Assembly: GCA_050874665.1 (NCBI GenBank)
Contig: JBNMLC010000004.1
Location: 62,001 to 126,000 of the forward strand
Source: RUG11237 sp050874665
GTDB taxonomy: Bacteria > Bacillota > Clostridia > Lachnospirales > Lachnospiraceae
Length of the DNA: 64,000 nucleotides
Direction of reading: 5' to 3'
A model generated the notes under the pieces. The model worked only from the letters and a program-made list of their open reading frames with translations, made no database searches and was not told where the DNA came from. This document shows, piece by piece, positions 53,382 through 63,389 of the stretch (position 1 is the first letter of the stretch; every line of letters begins with the position of its first letter). The position numbers and the translations under genes were made by a program.

Positions 53382-53724
53382 TTTTCACATCTTTCCTTAC
53401 ATTTTGTAATTTTGCAATATGCAACAATGCACTTTCCATATCAAAGTAAGTAATTTCCTTTGCACTTACCCTGGCTACCACAACAAAATCATAGCCTTGC
53501 TCAAATTTTTCTTCATTTAAACGATAACTTTCTCTAATCAGTCGGGTTACTCTATGTCTTACTACACTATTCCCAACCTTTTTGCTTACAGAAATTCCTA
53601 GACGATTTCTGTCTGTATCATTTTTTTTCTTATACATTACCAGATACCGGTTTGCCAAAGACTTACCGTTTTTATAAACAATCTGAAAATCGTTTCTTTT
53701 TTTTAATGATTCCGTAAATAACAT
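53353..53724 (-). CDS. rnpA: ribonuclease P protein component RnpA
   Basis: 123 residues from ATG 53724 (AAGGA 9 bases before). RNase P protein signature RNRLGISVSKKVGNSVVRHRVTRLIRESYR (the RNR motif region) is at about 55-84. It binds the 5' leader of pre-tRNAs in RNase P. The reading frame continues 9 codons upstream without a site. The frame overlaps yidD at its end. Confidence 0.96.
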   Translation of the reverse strand: MLFTESLKKRNDFQIVYKNGKSLANRYLVMYKKKNDTDRNRLGISVSKKVGNSVVRHRVTRLIRESYRLNEEKFEQGYDFVVVARVSAKEITYFDMESALLHIAKLQNVRKDVKNEKSINLHD

Positions 53725-53792
53725 TTTAGCGGTCCTTTCTATCGCAGGCACAAATTTTTATAAATTCTTAATTGCTTAATTATAGAAGAAAA

Positions 53793-53811
53793 GACCACAT
53801 AAAATGCGGCC
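53793..53811 (-). terminator. weak hairpin between rpmH and rnpA, possible attenuator
   Basis: Minus strand GGCCGCAT-ttt-ATGTGGTC with two G-U pairs, then TTTTCTTC; it overlaps the rpmH stop codon. Such hairpins lower rnpA expression relative to rpmH. Confidence 0.5.
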
Positions 53812-53945
53812 TACGCTGATAATTGCTTTCTTCCTTTTGCTCTTCTTGCAGCTAAAACTTTTCTTCCGCCTGGTGTACTCATTCTGCTTCTGAAACCATG
53901 AACTTTGCTTCTAGATCTTTTCTTAGGCTGAAATGTCATTTTCAT
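53811..53945 (-). CDS. rpmH: 50S ribosomal protein L34
   Basis: 44 residues, too short for many gene finders: MKMTFQPKKRSRSKVHGFRS then RMSTPGGRKVLAARRAKGRK and QLSA. The whole L34 family pattern is present, very basic. GGAGGTG is about 7 bases before the ATG; a second ATG two codons later is also possible. First gene of the leftward operon beside oriC. Confidence 0.97.
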   Translation of the reverse strand: MKMTFQPKKRSRSKVHGFRSRMSTPGGRKVLAARRAKGRKQLSA

Positions 53946-54496
53946 ATCGATTGCACCTCCTTACCCTGTTAAAAAACATCACTCCAATTATATGCATAAT
54001 CAGCTCCTAAGTCAAGCAAATCCTTTATTTTTATAAAATTTTTAATTATTAGTATTCACACCCTGTGAAAATTGGTCAGTTAATTTGTGTAAAACTCCAC
54101 AAAATCAAAAAAAATTTTAATTGATGTGAACATCCTCATCCACTTTATCCACAAGTTGTTAACAAAATGTGGATAAGTGTTGGTAAATTGTGTTTAAACC
54201 ATTTAATAACTCAAAAAATTTGCTTATTTTATGCTGTTTTCCACTATGTTGATTACTTTTTCGCACTTATTCACATGAATCCTCACCTCAACTTGAAATT
54301 ATGCCCCTGTTTGTGTATAAAGCACATAAAATCACTCCCTTTTCACAACTTTTTCCACACTCAGGTTAAAGTTTGTTATTGCGAAATTAAATCTAATAGT
54401 ATAATATAGAGTAGATGAATTGTTTTTATCTGTGAGTAATGGACAAAATTGCATCATAACACGAGAAATTTGAAGAAATGGAAGTAGGAAACATAA
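53946..54496. other. replication origin region (oriC, rpmH-dnaA interval)
   Basis: 551 AT-rich bases with DnaA boxes: TTATCCACA 54145-54153 (+), TGTGGATAA 54168-54176 (the same box on -), TTATTCACA 54267-54275, TGTGTATAA 54312-54320 (-), TTTTCCACA 54351-54359, plus weaker TTTTCACAA at 54340. The two perfect boxes face each other. Position between rpmH and dnaA is the classic Firmicute origin. Confidence 0.88.
54376..54405 (+). promoter_or_regulatory. probable dnaA promoter
   Basis: TTATTG (54376-54381), 18-base spacer, TATAAT (54400-54405). The -35 element is weak; DnaA boxes lie just upstream, so self-regulation by DnaA is likely. Confidence 0.5.
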
Positions 54497-55861
54497 ATGG
54501 AACTCATATTAGAAAAATGGAATGAAATTATTGAATCTATTAAAATTGAACACGAGGTATCTCCTATTGCCTTTACCACCTGGCTGGTTCCATTGAAACC
54601 ATACAAATTAGACGGAAATACTTTACTTATTTTAGTTCCAAAGGAGGTTGCCATTGGCTATATCGAAAGAAAATATTCTTTAGCAATTATGGTAGCTGTG
54701 GCAGAATTTACAGGTAATCAATATGAGATTTCTTTCATTAGTAATGAAGATATTGATAAAAAAGATTTATCTTCAAAGGAAGAACCTAAAAAGTTAAATT
54801 CTATTTCTGTAGCAACTGCTGCTGAAAAGGCAAATTTAAATCCAAAATATACTTTCGATACCTTTATTGTGGGAAATAACAATCGTTTCGCACATTCCGC
54901 AGCACTTGCCGTTGCCGAAGAACCGGGACAGTTATATAATCCTCTCTTTTTATATGGAGGTGCCGGACTTGGCAAAACCCATTTGATGCATTCCATTGCA
55001 CATTATATATTAGAAAAGAATCCGGAAGCCCGGGTTTTATATACAACCAGTGAGGCCTTTACCAATGAGTTGATTGAATCCATTCGAAATGGTAACAGTT
55101 CTTCCATGAGTAAATTTAGGGACAAGTATCGAAATATTGACGTTTTACTCATTGATGATATTCAGTTTATTATTGGAAAAGAAAGTACACAGGAAGAATT
55201 TTTCCATACTTTTAACCATTTGCATAGTTTAAGGAAGCATATTATTATATCCTCCGATAAACCTCCAAAAGATATTGAAACTTTAGAGGAGCGACTTCGT
55301 TCGCGTTTTGAAATGGGCTTAACAGCGGATATTTCTCTTCCTGATTATGAAACAAGAATGGCAATTCTGCGTAAAAAAGTGGAATTAGACAACTTTGATA
55401 TTGATGATAAGGTAATTGAATACATTGCTACTAACATAAAATCCAATATTCGTGAGCTGGAAGGTGCTCTGAATAAACTAATTGCATTATACAAATTAGA
55501 AAAGAAGCCTATTACCGTAGAACTGGCTGAAGCTGAATTAAATGATATTATTTCTCCTGACACGCCAAGAGAAGTAACACCTCAACTTATTTTAGATGTA
55601 GTTGCAGAGCATTTCCATGTTTCATCTGACGATATTATTTCAAGTAAACGTCAGTCTGAAATTGTACTGCCACGCCAGATTGTAATGTATCTTTGCAGAG
55701 ATACCGGCAAATTTTCCTTAAAGAATATAGGTAAATTCCTGGGCGGCAGGGATCACACGACTATTATTCATGGTGCTGATAAAATCGAGGCTGAAATTCA
55801 AAAGTCTGAATCTTTAAGCAGCACAATTGATACAATTAAGAAAAAAATAAATCCACATTAG
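54497..55861 (+). CDS. dnaA: chromosomal replication initiator DnaA
   Basis: 454 residues. Domain I (1-80), linker, AAA+ domain with Walker A GGAGLGKTH at 154-162, Walker B VLLIDDIQF (about 210-218), and domain IV with the DnaA box-reading motif GGRDHTTIIHG near the C-terminus. It binds the boxes in the upstream interval, melts the origin and loads the helicase. AGGAAA is in front of the ATG. First gene of the rightward dnaA-dnaN-S4-recF-gyrB-gyrA series. Confidence 0.98.
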   Translation: MELILEKWNEIIESIKIEHEVSPIAFTTWLVPLKPYKLDGNTLLILVPKEVAIGYIERKYSLAIMVAVAEFTGNQYEISFISNEDIDKKDLSSKEEPKKLNSISVATAAEKANLNPKYTFDTFIVGNNNRFAHSAALAVAEEPGQLYNPLFLYGGAGLGKTHLMHSIAHYILEKNPEARVLYTTSEAFTNELIESIRNGNSSSMSKFRDKYRNIDVLLIDDIQFIIGKESTQEEFFHTFNHLHSLRKHIIISSDKPPKDIETLEERLRSRFEMGLTADISLPDYETRMAILRKKVELDNFDIDDKVIEYIATNIKSNIRELEGALNKLIALYKLEKKPITVELAEAELNDIISPDTPREVTPQLILDVVAEHFHVSSDDIISSKRQSEIVLPRQIVMYLCRDTGKFSLKNIGKFLGGRDHTTIIHGADKIEAEIQKSESLSSTIDTIKKKINPH

Positions 55862-56098
55862 GATGTTCATAAAATGTTAAAACTATGTTGAGCTGATGTG
55901 CTTGAAAAAAAGGACCAAAAGTTATTCCAGATTTATACCTTGCTTTTATTTTCGTTTTACACTTGCTTTTTCTTTGGTCAAACCCTTTTAAAATCAAGGC
56001 CTTTAAGAGTTATTAACATTTTCACACTCCCTAATAATATGATTACGGATTTTTAAAATATATATCTTTATGGCACACCTCGAAAGGAGTTATACACA
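55862..56098 (+). other. dnaA-dnaN interval, possible second origin subregion
   Basis: 237 AT-rich bases. One DnaA-like box TTATACACA (56090-56098) abuts the dnaN ATG; TTATTCCAG near 55933 is a poor match. It could form part of a bipartite origin as in Bacillus, but the box density is low. Confidence 0.4.
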
Positions 56099-57208
56099 AT
56101 GAAACTTATTTGTAGTAAAGCAAATCTTTTGCATGGAGTTAATATAGTTATGAAGGCGGTACCTTCTAAAACTACAATGTCTATTTTAGAATGTATTTTA
56201 GTAGATGCGTCTACGAATGAGATAAAGTTTACCGCAAATGATATGGAACTTGGTATCGAAACAAAAGTGGAAGGTGAAATTATTGAAAAAGGTATTATTG
56301 CATTAGATGCTAAAATCTTTTCTGAAATTGTAAGAAAGCTTCCGGATAACGATGTTGTAATCGAAACTGATGAAAATTATAAGACTTTGATTTCCTGTGA
56401 GAAGGCTATGTTTACAATTATTGGAAAATCAGGAGATGATTTTTCTTATCTTCCGTTAATTGAGAAAAACTCATCTGTTTCTATTTCACAATTTACACTA
56501 AAAGAAGTGATTCGCCAGACCATTTTCAGTATTGCTGATAATGATAATAATAAGATGATGACAGGTGAATTATTCGAAATTAATGAAAATGAACTGAAGG
56601 TAGTATCCCTTGATGGTCATAGAATTTCCATTCGTAAGATAGAATTAAAAGAAAATTACCCTCATACGAAAGTAATTGTTCCAGGCAAAACATTAAATGA
56701 AATTAGTAAAATTTTATCCGGAGAAGCAGAAGATATGGTGTCTATTTTCTTTACGGACAAACATATTTTATTCGAATTTGACAATACGACTGTGGTTTCA
56801 CGACTGATCGAGGGTGAATATTTTAAAATTGACCAGATGCTTTCAAATGATTATGCTACAAAAGTTAAAATTAATAAAAGAGAACTCTTAAGCTGTATTG
56901 ACAGAGCAACTCTTCTTGTAAAAGAAGGTGATAAAAAACCGATTATTATTAATGTCAAAGATGGTTGTATGGAATTAAAAATTAATTCTGTGGTAGGTTC
57001 TATGAATGAAACGATTGATATTGTTAAGGACGGAAAGGATATTCTGATAGGATTTAATCCTAAATTCCTTATTGATGCATTGCGTGTCATTGATGACGAA
57101 GACATTAATATTTATCTGGTAAATCCTAAAGCACCATGTTTTATTCGCGATGAAGAAAGCAAATATATTTATTTGATTCTTCCGGTAAATTTTAACACAG
57201 TAAGTTAA
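56099..57208 (+). CDS. dnaN: DNA polymerase III beta sliding clamp
   Basis: 369 residues, the normal size for the three-domain clamp. N-terminus MKLICSKANLLHGVNIVMKAVPSKTTMSIL and the C-terminal IYLILPVNFN are family hallmarks. It holds the polymerase on DNA. AAAGGAG precedes the ATG. The next gene begins 10 bases after its stop. Confidence 0.97.
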   Translation: MKLICSKANLLHGVNIVMKAVPSKTTMSILECILVDASTNEIKFTANDMELGIETKVEGEIIEKGIIALDAKIFSEIVRKLPDNDVVIETDENYKTLISCEKAMFTIIGKSGDDFSYLPLIEKNSSVSISQFTLKEVIRQTIFSIADNDNNKMMTGELFEINENELKVVSLDGHRISIRKIELKENYPHTKVIVPGKTLNEISKILSGEAEDMVSIFFTDKHILFEFDNTTVVSRLIEGEYFKIDQMLSNDYATKVKINKRELLSCIDRATLLVKEGDKKPIIINVKDGCMELKINSVVGSMNETIDIVKDGKDILIGFNPKFLIDALRVIDDEDINIYLVNPKAPCFIRDEESKYIYLILPVNFNTVS

Positions 57209-57218
57209 GAGGTGGATT

Positions 57219-57431
57219 ATGGAAACAATTCAAATAAGAGATGAGTTTATTAAGTTAGGACAGGCATTAAAGTTAGCAGGTTTGGTAGACTCTGGTGTGA
57301 TGGCAAAGGATGTCATTTTAGATGGCTTAGTGAAGGTCAATGGAAATGTAGAACTTCAGCGAGGAAAAAAATTATATGAAGGGGATGTATTCTCCTTCAA
57401 TGGAGAAGATGTAAAAGTAACAAAATCATGA
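57219..57431 (+). CDS. yaaA: S4-domain RNA-binding protein YaaA
   Basis: 70 residues. The S4 fold is seen as IKLGQALKLAGLVDSGVMAK, VILDGLVKVNGNVELQRGKKLYEGDVF. In Bacillus this gene sits in the same place between dnaN and recF; it is thought to bind RNA, perhaps with ribosome assembly. Its stop overlaps the recF start by 4 bases (ATGA). Confidence 0.93.
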   Translation: METIQIRDEFIKLGQALKLAGLVDSGVMAKDVILDGLVKVNGNVELQRGKKLYEGDVFSFNGEDVKVTKS

Positions 57432-58513
57432 TTATTAAATCGATTGAATTGCAGAATTTCAGAAATTATGATTCACTGAAAATGGAATTAGATGAAAAAA
57501 CGAATATTCTTTATGGTGATAATGCTCAGGGAAAAACAAATGTGTTAGAGGCACTTTACTTAAGTGGAACTACAAAATCTCATAAGGGAAGTAAGGACAG
57601 AGAATTAATAAGATTCGACCAAGAAGAAGCACATATCCGATGTTTGGTTGAAAAAGCAGGTATGGATTATCGGATTGATATGCATCTTCGTAAAAATAAG
57701 AGCAAGGGAATTGCAATTAATGGGATTCCTATCAGAAAAGCGGCAGAATTGTTTGGAATTCTAAATATTATTTTCTTTTCACCGGAGGATTTAGACATTA
57801 TAAAGCGTGGTCCATCAGAGCGAAGAAGATTTACGGATTTAGAGCTGTGTCAGCTTGATAAGATTTATCTGCATAATCTGACGAACTACAATAAAGTTTT
57901 AAATCAGCGAAACAAGTTGCTAAAAAGCCTTGCCTTTGAACCGCAGTTAGAAGATACCCTTGCTATATGGGATATGCAGTTAATTGATTATTCCAGAGAA
58001 ATTATCCAAAGAAGAAAGACATTTATGAAAGAATTAAATGAAATTGCATCCGGGGTACATGAAAAGCTGTCAGGTGGAAGGGAAACTTTGGAAGTGAGAT
58101 ATGAGCCAAATGTCACGGAAGAAGAAATCCCAATAAAACTTGAAGAGTCGGTAGAACGTGATAAAAGACAGAAAATGACTTCGGTTGGACCTCATCGAGA
58201 TGATATATGTTTTCTTGCAAATGGAGTGGATATTCGAAAATTTGGTTCTCAGGGACAACAGAGAACTTCTGCACTGTCTTTAAAGCTTGCGGAAATTGAA
58301 CTGGTGAGAAGAAGAATTAAGGATATGCCGGTATTATTGTTGGATGATGTGTTGTCGGAACTTGATAGTAACAGACAAAATTACCTGCTCAATACCATAG
58401 GCGATTTACAGACAGTAATTACATGTACCGGTTTAGATGAGTTTATTAATAACCGGTTTGAAATAAATAAGATATATAAAATTGTAAATGGTTCAATTAG
58501 TCAGAGTAATTAA
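57428..58513 (+). CDS. recF: DNA replication and repair protein RecF
   Basis: 361 residues. SMC-like ATPase with Walker A GDNAQGKT at 30-37, signature and Walker B near the C-terminus (KFGSQGQQRTSALSLKLAEIEL, PVLLLDDVLSELDSNR), and N-terminal KSIELQNFRNYDSL. It acts with RecO/RecR to load RecA on gapped DNA. It starts within the yaaA stop (ATGA overlap), which couples translation. Confidence 0.97.
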   Translation: MIIKSIELQNFRNYDSLKMELDEKTNILYGDNAQGKTNVLEALYLSGTTKSHKGSKDRELIRFDQEEAHIRCLVEKAGMDYRIDMHLRKNKSKGIAINGIPIRKAAELFGILNIIFFSPEDLDIIKRGPSERRRFTDLELCQLDKIYLHNLTNYNKVLNQRNKLLKSLAFEPQLEDTLAIWDMQLIDYSREIIQRRKTFMKELNEIASGVHEKLSGGRETLEVRYEPNVTEEEIPIKLEESVERDKRQKMTSVGPHRDDICFLANGVDIRKFGSQGQQRTSALSLKLAEIELVRRRIKDMPVLLLDDVLSELDSNRQNYLLNTIGDLQTVITCTGLDEFINNRFEINKIYKIVNGSISQSN

Positions 58514-58555
58514 CCTGCGGAATAGAGCATGAAAATTAGAACGTCATCAGGGCTC

Positions 58556-58572
58556 TGTCAGTTTTGCTGACA
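58556..58572 (+). repeat. small hairpin between recF and gyrB
   Basis: TGTCAG-ttttg-CTGACA, exact 6-bp stem, in the 87-base gap before gyrB. Role unknown. Confidence 0.4.
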
Positions 58573-58600
58573 CCTCATGACAGGAAATGGGAGGAAAAAT

Positions 58601-60514
58601 ATGAGTACTGAATACGGAGCAGATCAAATTCAGATATTGGAAGGATTAGAAGCGGTAAGAAAAAGACCGGGTATGTATATCGGCAGTACTTCCATTCGCG
58701 GATTGCACCATTTAGTGTATGAAATTGTAGATAACGCAGTGGATGAGGCATTGGCAGGCTTCTGTGATACTATTGATGTAACAATTAATAAAGGGAATAC
58801 TATCACAGTAAAAGATAACGGACGAGGTATTCCTGTAGGAATTAATCACAAAGCAGGAAAACCGGCAGTTGAAGTCGTATTTACCATTCTTCATGCAGGC
58901 GGAAAATTTGGTGGTGGAGGCTACAAAGTATCGGGTGGTCTTCATGGGGTAGGTGCATCTGTTGTAAATGCACTTTCTGAATGGTTAGAGGTAACTATCT
59001 ACAAAGATGGAAAGGTTTATAACCAGCGTTATGAAAGAGGAAAGGTGATGTATCCTCTTAAGGTAGTTGGTGAATGTGAGGCGGAAAAGACAGGAACTAC
59101 AGTTACCTTTAAACCGGATGATCAGATTTTTGAAGAAACAGTATATGATTTTAATACGTTAAAGCAGCGTTTAAGAGAAATTGCATTTTTAACAAAAAAT
59201 CTAAAAATTATTCTTCGAGATGACAGAGAAGAAGAACAGAAAGTAAAAGAATTTCACTATGAAGGTGGAATTAAGGAATTTGTACAATATCTGAATAAAA
59301 GTAAAGAAGCTTTGTATCCTGAGATTATATATTGTGAAGGAAAAAAAGATGATGTGTATGTGGAAGTCGCATTGCAGCATAATGATTCCTACAATGAAAG
59401 TTGTTTTAGCTTTGTTAACAATATTACTACACCGGAAGGTGGTACTCATTTAGCAGGTTTCCGTAATGCATTGACTAAGACGTTTAATGATTATGCCAGA
59501 AATAATAAGTTGTTAAAGGATAGTGAACAGAATTTATCCGGTGAAGATATTAGAGAAGGTATGACTGCCATTGTAAGTATTAAAATCAGTGAACCACAGT
59601 TTGAAGGGCAGACAAAGCAAAAACTTGGAAATTCTGAAGCAAGAGGAGCTGTGGATACTATTGTAAGCGAACAATTAACATACTTTTTAGAGCAGAATCC
59701 GCAGGTAGCAAAAATTATTCTGGAAAAATCCATTATGGCACAGCGTGCAAGAGAAGCAGCAAGAAAGGCAAGAGATTTGACCAGAAGAAAAACTGCTTTA
59801 GACGGAATGAGTCTTCCGGGAAAATTAGCAGACTGTACAGACAAAAATCCGCAAAATTGTGAAATTTACATCGTAGAAGGTGACTCTGCGGGTGGTTCTG
59901 CTAAGAGTGCCAGAAGTCGTGCAACGCAGGCAATTCTTCCACTTCGTGGAAAAATCTTAAATGTTGAAAAGGCAAGATTGGACAAAATTTATGCAAATGC
60001 AGAAATAAAGGCCATGATTACGGCATTTGGAACAGGAATTCATGAAGATTTTGATATTAGTAAACTTCGTTATAACAAGATTATTATTATGACGGATGCC
60101 GACGTAGACGGTGCTCATATTAGTACGCTGTTGCTTACTTTCCTATATCGGTTTATGCCGGATTTAATCAAGGAAGGACATGTCTATATGGCACAGCCGC
60201 CATTGTTTAAGCTGGAGAAAAATAAAAAAGTCTGGTATGCATATTCTGATGAGGAATTGGATCAGATTTTAACGGAAGTAGGACGTGACAATAATAATAA
60301 GATACAGCGTTATAAAGGTCTTGGAGAAATGGATGCAGAACAGCTTTGGGAAACAACTATGGATCCGGAAAGACGTATTTTAAAGAGAGTGACTATGGAT
60401 GAATGCGATTCTGAAATTGATGGGGTATTTACTACATTAATGGGCGATAAAGTAGAGCCGCGTCGCGAATTTATTGAAGAAAATGCTGTATATGTTAAGA
60501 ATTTAGATGTGTAG
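58601..60514 (+). CDS. gyrB: DNA gyrase subunit B
   Basis: 637 residues from ATG 58601, preceded by GGGAGG; the frame is open 8 codons further. GHKL ATPase (YEIVDNAVDEALAG, KDNGRGIPVG, GLHGVGASVVNALS), transducer, and TOPRIM domain with EGDSAGGSAKSARSR and DADVDGAHI. The Lachnospiraceae-type length lacks the extra Gram-negative insertion. It forms A2B2 gyrase with GyrA, encoded 13 bases downstream. Confidence 0.98.
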   Translation: MSTEYGADQIQILEGLEAVRKRPGMYIGSTSIRGLHHLVYEIVDNAVDEALAGFCDTIDVTINKGNTITVKDNGRGIPVGINHKAGKPAVEVVFTILHAGGKFGGGGYKVSGGLHGVGASVVNALSEWLEVTIYKDGKVYNQRYERGKVMYPLKVVGECEAEKTGTTVTFKPDDQIFEETVYDFNTLKQRLREIAFLTKNLKIILRDDREEEQKVKEFHYEGGIKEFVQYLNKSKEALYPEIIYCEGKKDDVYVEVALQHNDSYNESCFSFVNNITTPEGGTHLAGFRNALTKTFNDYARNNKLLKDSEQNLSGEDIREGMTAIVSIKISEPQFEGQTKQKLGNSEARGAVDTIVSEQLTYFLEQNPQVAKIILEKSIMAQRAREAARKARDLTRRKTALDGMSLPGKLADCTDKNPQNCEIYIVEGDSAGGSAKSARSRATQAILPLRGKILNVEKARLDKIYANAEIKAMITAFGTGIHEDFDISKLRYNKIIIMTDADVDGAHISTLLLTFLYRFMPDLIKEGHVYMAQPPLFKLEKNKKVWYAYSDEELDQILTEVGRDNNNKIQRYKGLGEMDAEQLWETTMDPERRILKRVTMDECDSEIDGVFTTLMGDKVEPRREFIEENAVYVKNLDV

Positions 60515-60527
60515 GAGGTAAAAAAGA

Positions 60528-63059
60528 GTGGACGATACCATATTTGATAAAGTGCATGAGGTTGACTTAAAGAAAACAATGCAGGAATCCTACATAGATT
60601 ATGCCATGAGCGTTATTGCTCAGAGAGCATTACCTGATGTAAGAGATGGATTGAAACCGGTTCAGCGTAGAATTTTGTATTCCATGATTGAACTTAATAA
60701 TGGTCCGGACAAACCACATAGAAAATGTGCCCGTATTGTGGGTGATACCATGGGTAAATATCATCCACACGGTGACAGCTCTATTTATGGAGCGTTGGTA
60801 AATATGGCGCAGGACTGGTCGACCAGATATATTCTTGTGGATGGTCATGGAAACTTTGGTTCTGTAGATGGTGACGGTGCTGCCGCCATGCGTTATACAG
60901 AAGCAAGGCTTAGCAAAATTTCCATGGAAATGACTGCGGATATTAATAAAAACACAGTAGATTTTGTTCCAAACTTTGATGAAACAGAAAAAGAGCCTAC
61001 TGTACTGCCATCTCGTTTTCCAAATCTTTTGGTAAATGGAACTACGGGTATTGCTGTTGGTATGGCAACCAATATTCCGCCGCACAATCTTCGTGAGGTA
61101 ATTAATGCAGTTGTAAAAATAATAGATAATCGAATTGAAGAAGACAGGGAAACTGCAATTGAAGAAATATTACCGATTGTAAAAGGACCTGATTTTCCAA
61201 CAGGAGCACAAATCTTAGGAACCAGAGGAATTGAACAGGCTTACCGTACCGGAAGGGGTAAGATTAAAGTTCGTGCAGTAACTGATATTGAAACCATGCC
61301 AAACGGCAAGAGTAAAATTGTGGTTACAGAACTTCCTTTCATGGTAAATAAAGCAAGATTAATTGAAAAAATTGCAGAATTAGTAAGAGATAAAAAGATT
61401 GATGGAATTACTGGAATTACAGATGAATCGGATAGAGAAGGTATGAGAATTTCCATCGATGTGAGAAAAGATGCAAATGCCAATGTTTTACTGAATCAGT
61501 TATATAAGCATACGCAGCTTCAGGATACGTTTGGAGTGATTATGTTAGCACTGGTAAATAATCAGCCAAAGATTCTAAGTCTTCTTGATATGCTTACTTA
61601 CTATCTGAAACATCAGGAAGATGTAGTAACCAGAAGAACAAAGTATGATTTAAATAAAGCAGAGGAAAGAGCTCATATTTTAGAGGGCTTGCTGATTGCA
61701 TTAGATAATATTGACGAAGTAATTCATATTATTCGTAACTCTCAGAACACACAGGAAGCAAAGGAAAGACTGACGCAGCGTTTTGGATTAACAGACGTGC
61801 AGTCACAGGCAATTGTAGACATGCGTCTGCGTGCTCTGACCGGTTTGGAAAGAGAAAAACTGGAAACGGAATACAAGGAGTTAATGGAAAAAATTACAGA
61901 GTTAAAAGCAATTCTGGCAGATGAAAAGAAACTGCTTGGTGTAATCAAAGAAGAGATTATGCTGATTGCTGATAAATATGGCGATGACAGAAGAACGAGC
62001 ATTGGCTTTGATGAGTTTGATATGTCTATGGAGGATTTAATTCCGAAAGAAAATACAGTGATTGCTATGACACATTTAGGCTACATTAAGCGAATGACTG
62101 TTGATAATTTCCGTAGCCAGCATAGAGGCGGTAAGGGAATTAAGGGAATGCAGACTCTGGATGAAGATTACATAGAAGAATTAATGATGGCAACGACACA
62201 TCATTACATTATGTTCTTTACAAATACCGGTAAAGTATACAGATTGAAGGCATACGAAATTCCGGAAGCAGGAAGAACTGCTAGGGGAACTGCTATTGTG
62301 AATTTATTGCAGCTTCAGCCGGGAGAAAAGATTACGGCAATCATTGCTTTAAGAGAATACAAGCAAGACAGATACTTATTTATGGCGACTAAGAACGGTA
62401 TTGTAAAGAAAACACCGATTACGGAGTATGCCAATGTAAGAAAGACGGGTCTTGCAGCAATTAATCTTCGCGAAGGCGATGAGTTAATTGAAGTAAAGAA
62501 AACAGATAATACAGAGGACATTCTTCTGGTTACAAAGCATGGTATGTGTATCCGTTTTGCGGAAACAGATGTAAGAATTACCGGACGAGTATCTATGGGT
62601 GTTATTGGTATGAACTTAGAGCCGGAAGATGAAGTAGTGGCAATGCAGATGGAGAGCCAGGGTGAGGCACTGTTAATAGTATCCGAACATGGTATGGGTA
62701 AACGTACTTTAGTTAGTGAGTTCAAAGCACAGAATCGTGGCGGTAAAGGTGTGATTTGCTATAAGATAACGGAAAAGACTGGAAATGTAATTGCTGCAAA
62801 AGCAGTAGATGAGCATAGAGAGATTATGTTAATTACAACAGAAGGTATTGTTATTCGTATGGAAGTAGCAGATATTTCCATGCTGGGACGAAATACCTCA
62901 GGGGTAAAATTAATTGACATGGACGAAGATGTTACAGTAGCAAGTATGTCTAAGGTTCGAGAGGAAAATAAGGACCAGGGTGAAGATGCTATAGTATTAG
63001 AAGATAGCGTAAATGAAGAAACAGAAAATTCTGCGGAAGAGAAAGCAGAAGAAAAATAG
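60528..63059 (+). CDS. gyrA: DNA gyrase subunit A
   Basis: 843 residues with a GTG start, taken because AGGAGG lies 10 bases upstream. Catalytic Tyr123 is in AAAMRYTEARLS. Winged-helix and tower domains, coiled coil, then the six-bladed C-terminal pinwheel with the GyrA box QHRGGKGIKG (about 525) and an acidic tail (ENKDQGEDAIVLEDSVNEET...). The quinolone-determining segment is HGDSSIYGALVNMAQ: Ser84 equals E. coli Ser83, while position 88 (E. coli Asp87) is Gly. Introduces negative supercoils with GyrB. Confidence 0.98.
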   Translation: MDDTIFDKVHEVDLKKTMQESYIDYAMSVIAQRALPDVRDGLKPVQRRILYSMIELNNGPDKPHRKCARIVGDTMGKYHPHGDSSIYGALVNMAQDWSTRYILVDGHGNFGSVDGDGAAAMRYTEARLSKISMEMTADINKNTVDFVPNFDETEKEPTVLPSRFPNLLVNGTTGIAVGMATNIPPHNLREVINAVVKIIDNRIEEDRETAIEEILPIVKGPDFPTGAQILGTRGIEQAYRTGRGKIKVRAVTDIETMPNGKSKIVVTELPFMVNKARLIEKIAELVRDKKIDGITGITDESDREGMRISIDVRKDANANVLLNQLYKHTQLQDTFGVIMLALVNNQPKILSLLDMLTYYLKHQEDVVTRRTKYDLNKAEERAHILEGLLIALDNIDEVIHIIRNSQNTQEAKERLTQRFGLTDVQSQAIVDMRLRALTGLEREKLETEYKELMEKITELKAILADEKKLLGVIKEEIMLIADKYGDDRRTSIGFDEFDMSMEDLIPKENTVIAMTHLGYIKRMTVDNFRSQHRGGKGIKGMQTLDEDYIEELMMATTHHYIMFFTNTGKVYRLKAYEIPEAGRTARGTAIVNLLQLQPGEKITAIIALREYKQDRYLFMATKNGIVKKTPITEYANVRKTGLAAINLREGDELIEVKKTDNTEDILLVTKHGMCIRFAETDVRITGRVSMGVIGMNLEPEDEVVAMQMESQGEALLIVSEHGMGKRTLVSEFKAQNRGGKGVICYKITEKTGNVIAAKAVDEHREIMLITTEGIVIRMEVADISMLGRNTSGVKLIDMDEDVTVASMSKVREENKDQGEDAIVLEDSVNEETENSAEEKAEEK

Positions 63060-63389
63060 TAGGTAAAAAATAAGCGGAGGTCAGACGAAAGTCTGGCCTT
63101 TTGTTTTAAAAAGTTAAAATGGTGTGAAATTTTAAAAGTATATAAACTCTTATTATAAACTATTTTTAACGAAAGTGGGGAAAAAGTAACTAAATGGTGT
63201 AATTTTTGCAATAGAAGTAAGAAATAAGCAGAATTTTGTAATTTTTAAGCCGTTTGTTATAAAAATACTACCATAGGGTGTTGGATTCTCTGTTTTTTAT
63301 ATAAAAGGTGTATGATAGATTAGGCGAAAATGTAAAGTACATAAAAATTCTTTATTGCAATTTTTGAGAAAAACAGAGAGGAGTTAAAA
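63060..63389 (+). other. intergenic stretch after gyrA
   Basis: Holds the gyrA terminator at 63079-63107 and otherwise AT-rich sequence; no gene is supported. The promoter of the next gene was not located with confidence. Confidence 0.5.
63079..63107 (+). terminator. gyrA terminator
   Basis: GGTCAGAC-gaaa-GTCTGGCC (63079-63098, one G-U, GAAA tetraloop) followed by TTTTGTTTT. Confidence 0.9.

Noticed and set aside
60630..61085. 151-codon ORF antisense to gyrA
   Set aside because: Shadow frame of gyrA; no ribosome binding site and an implausible composition.
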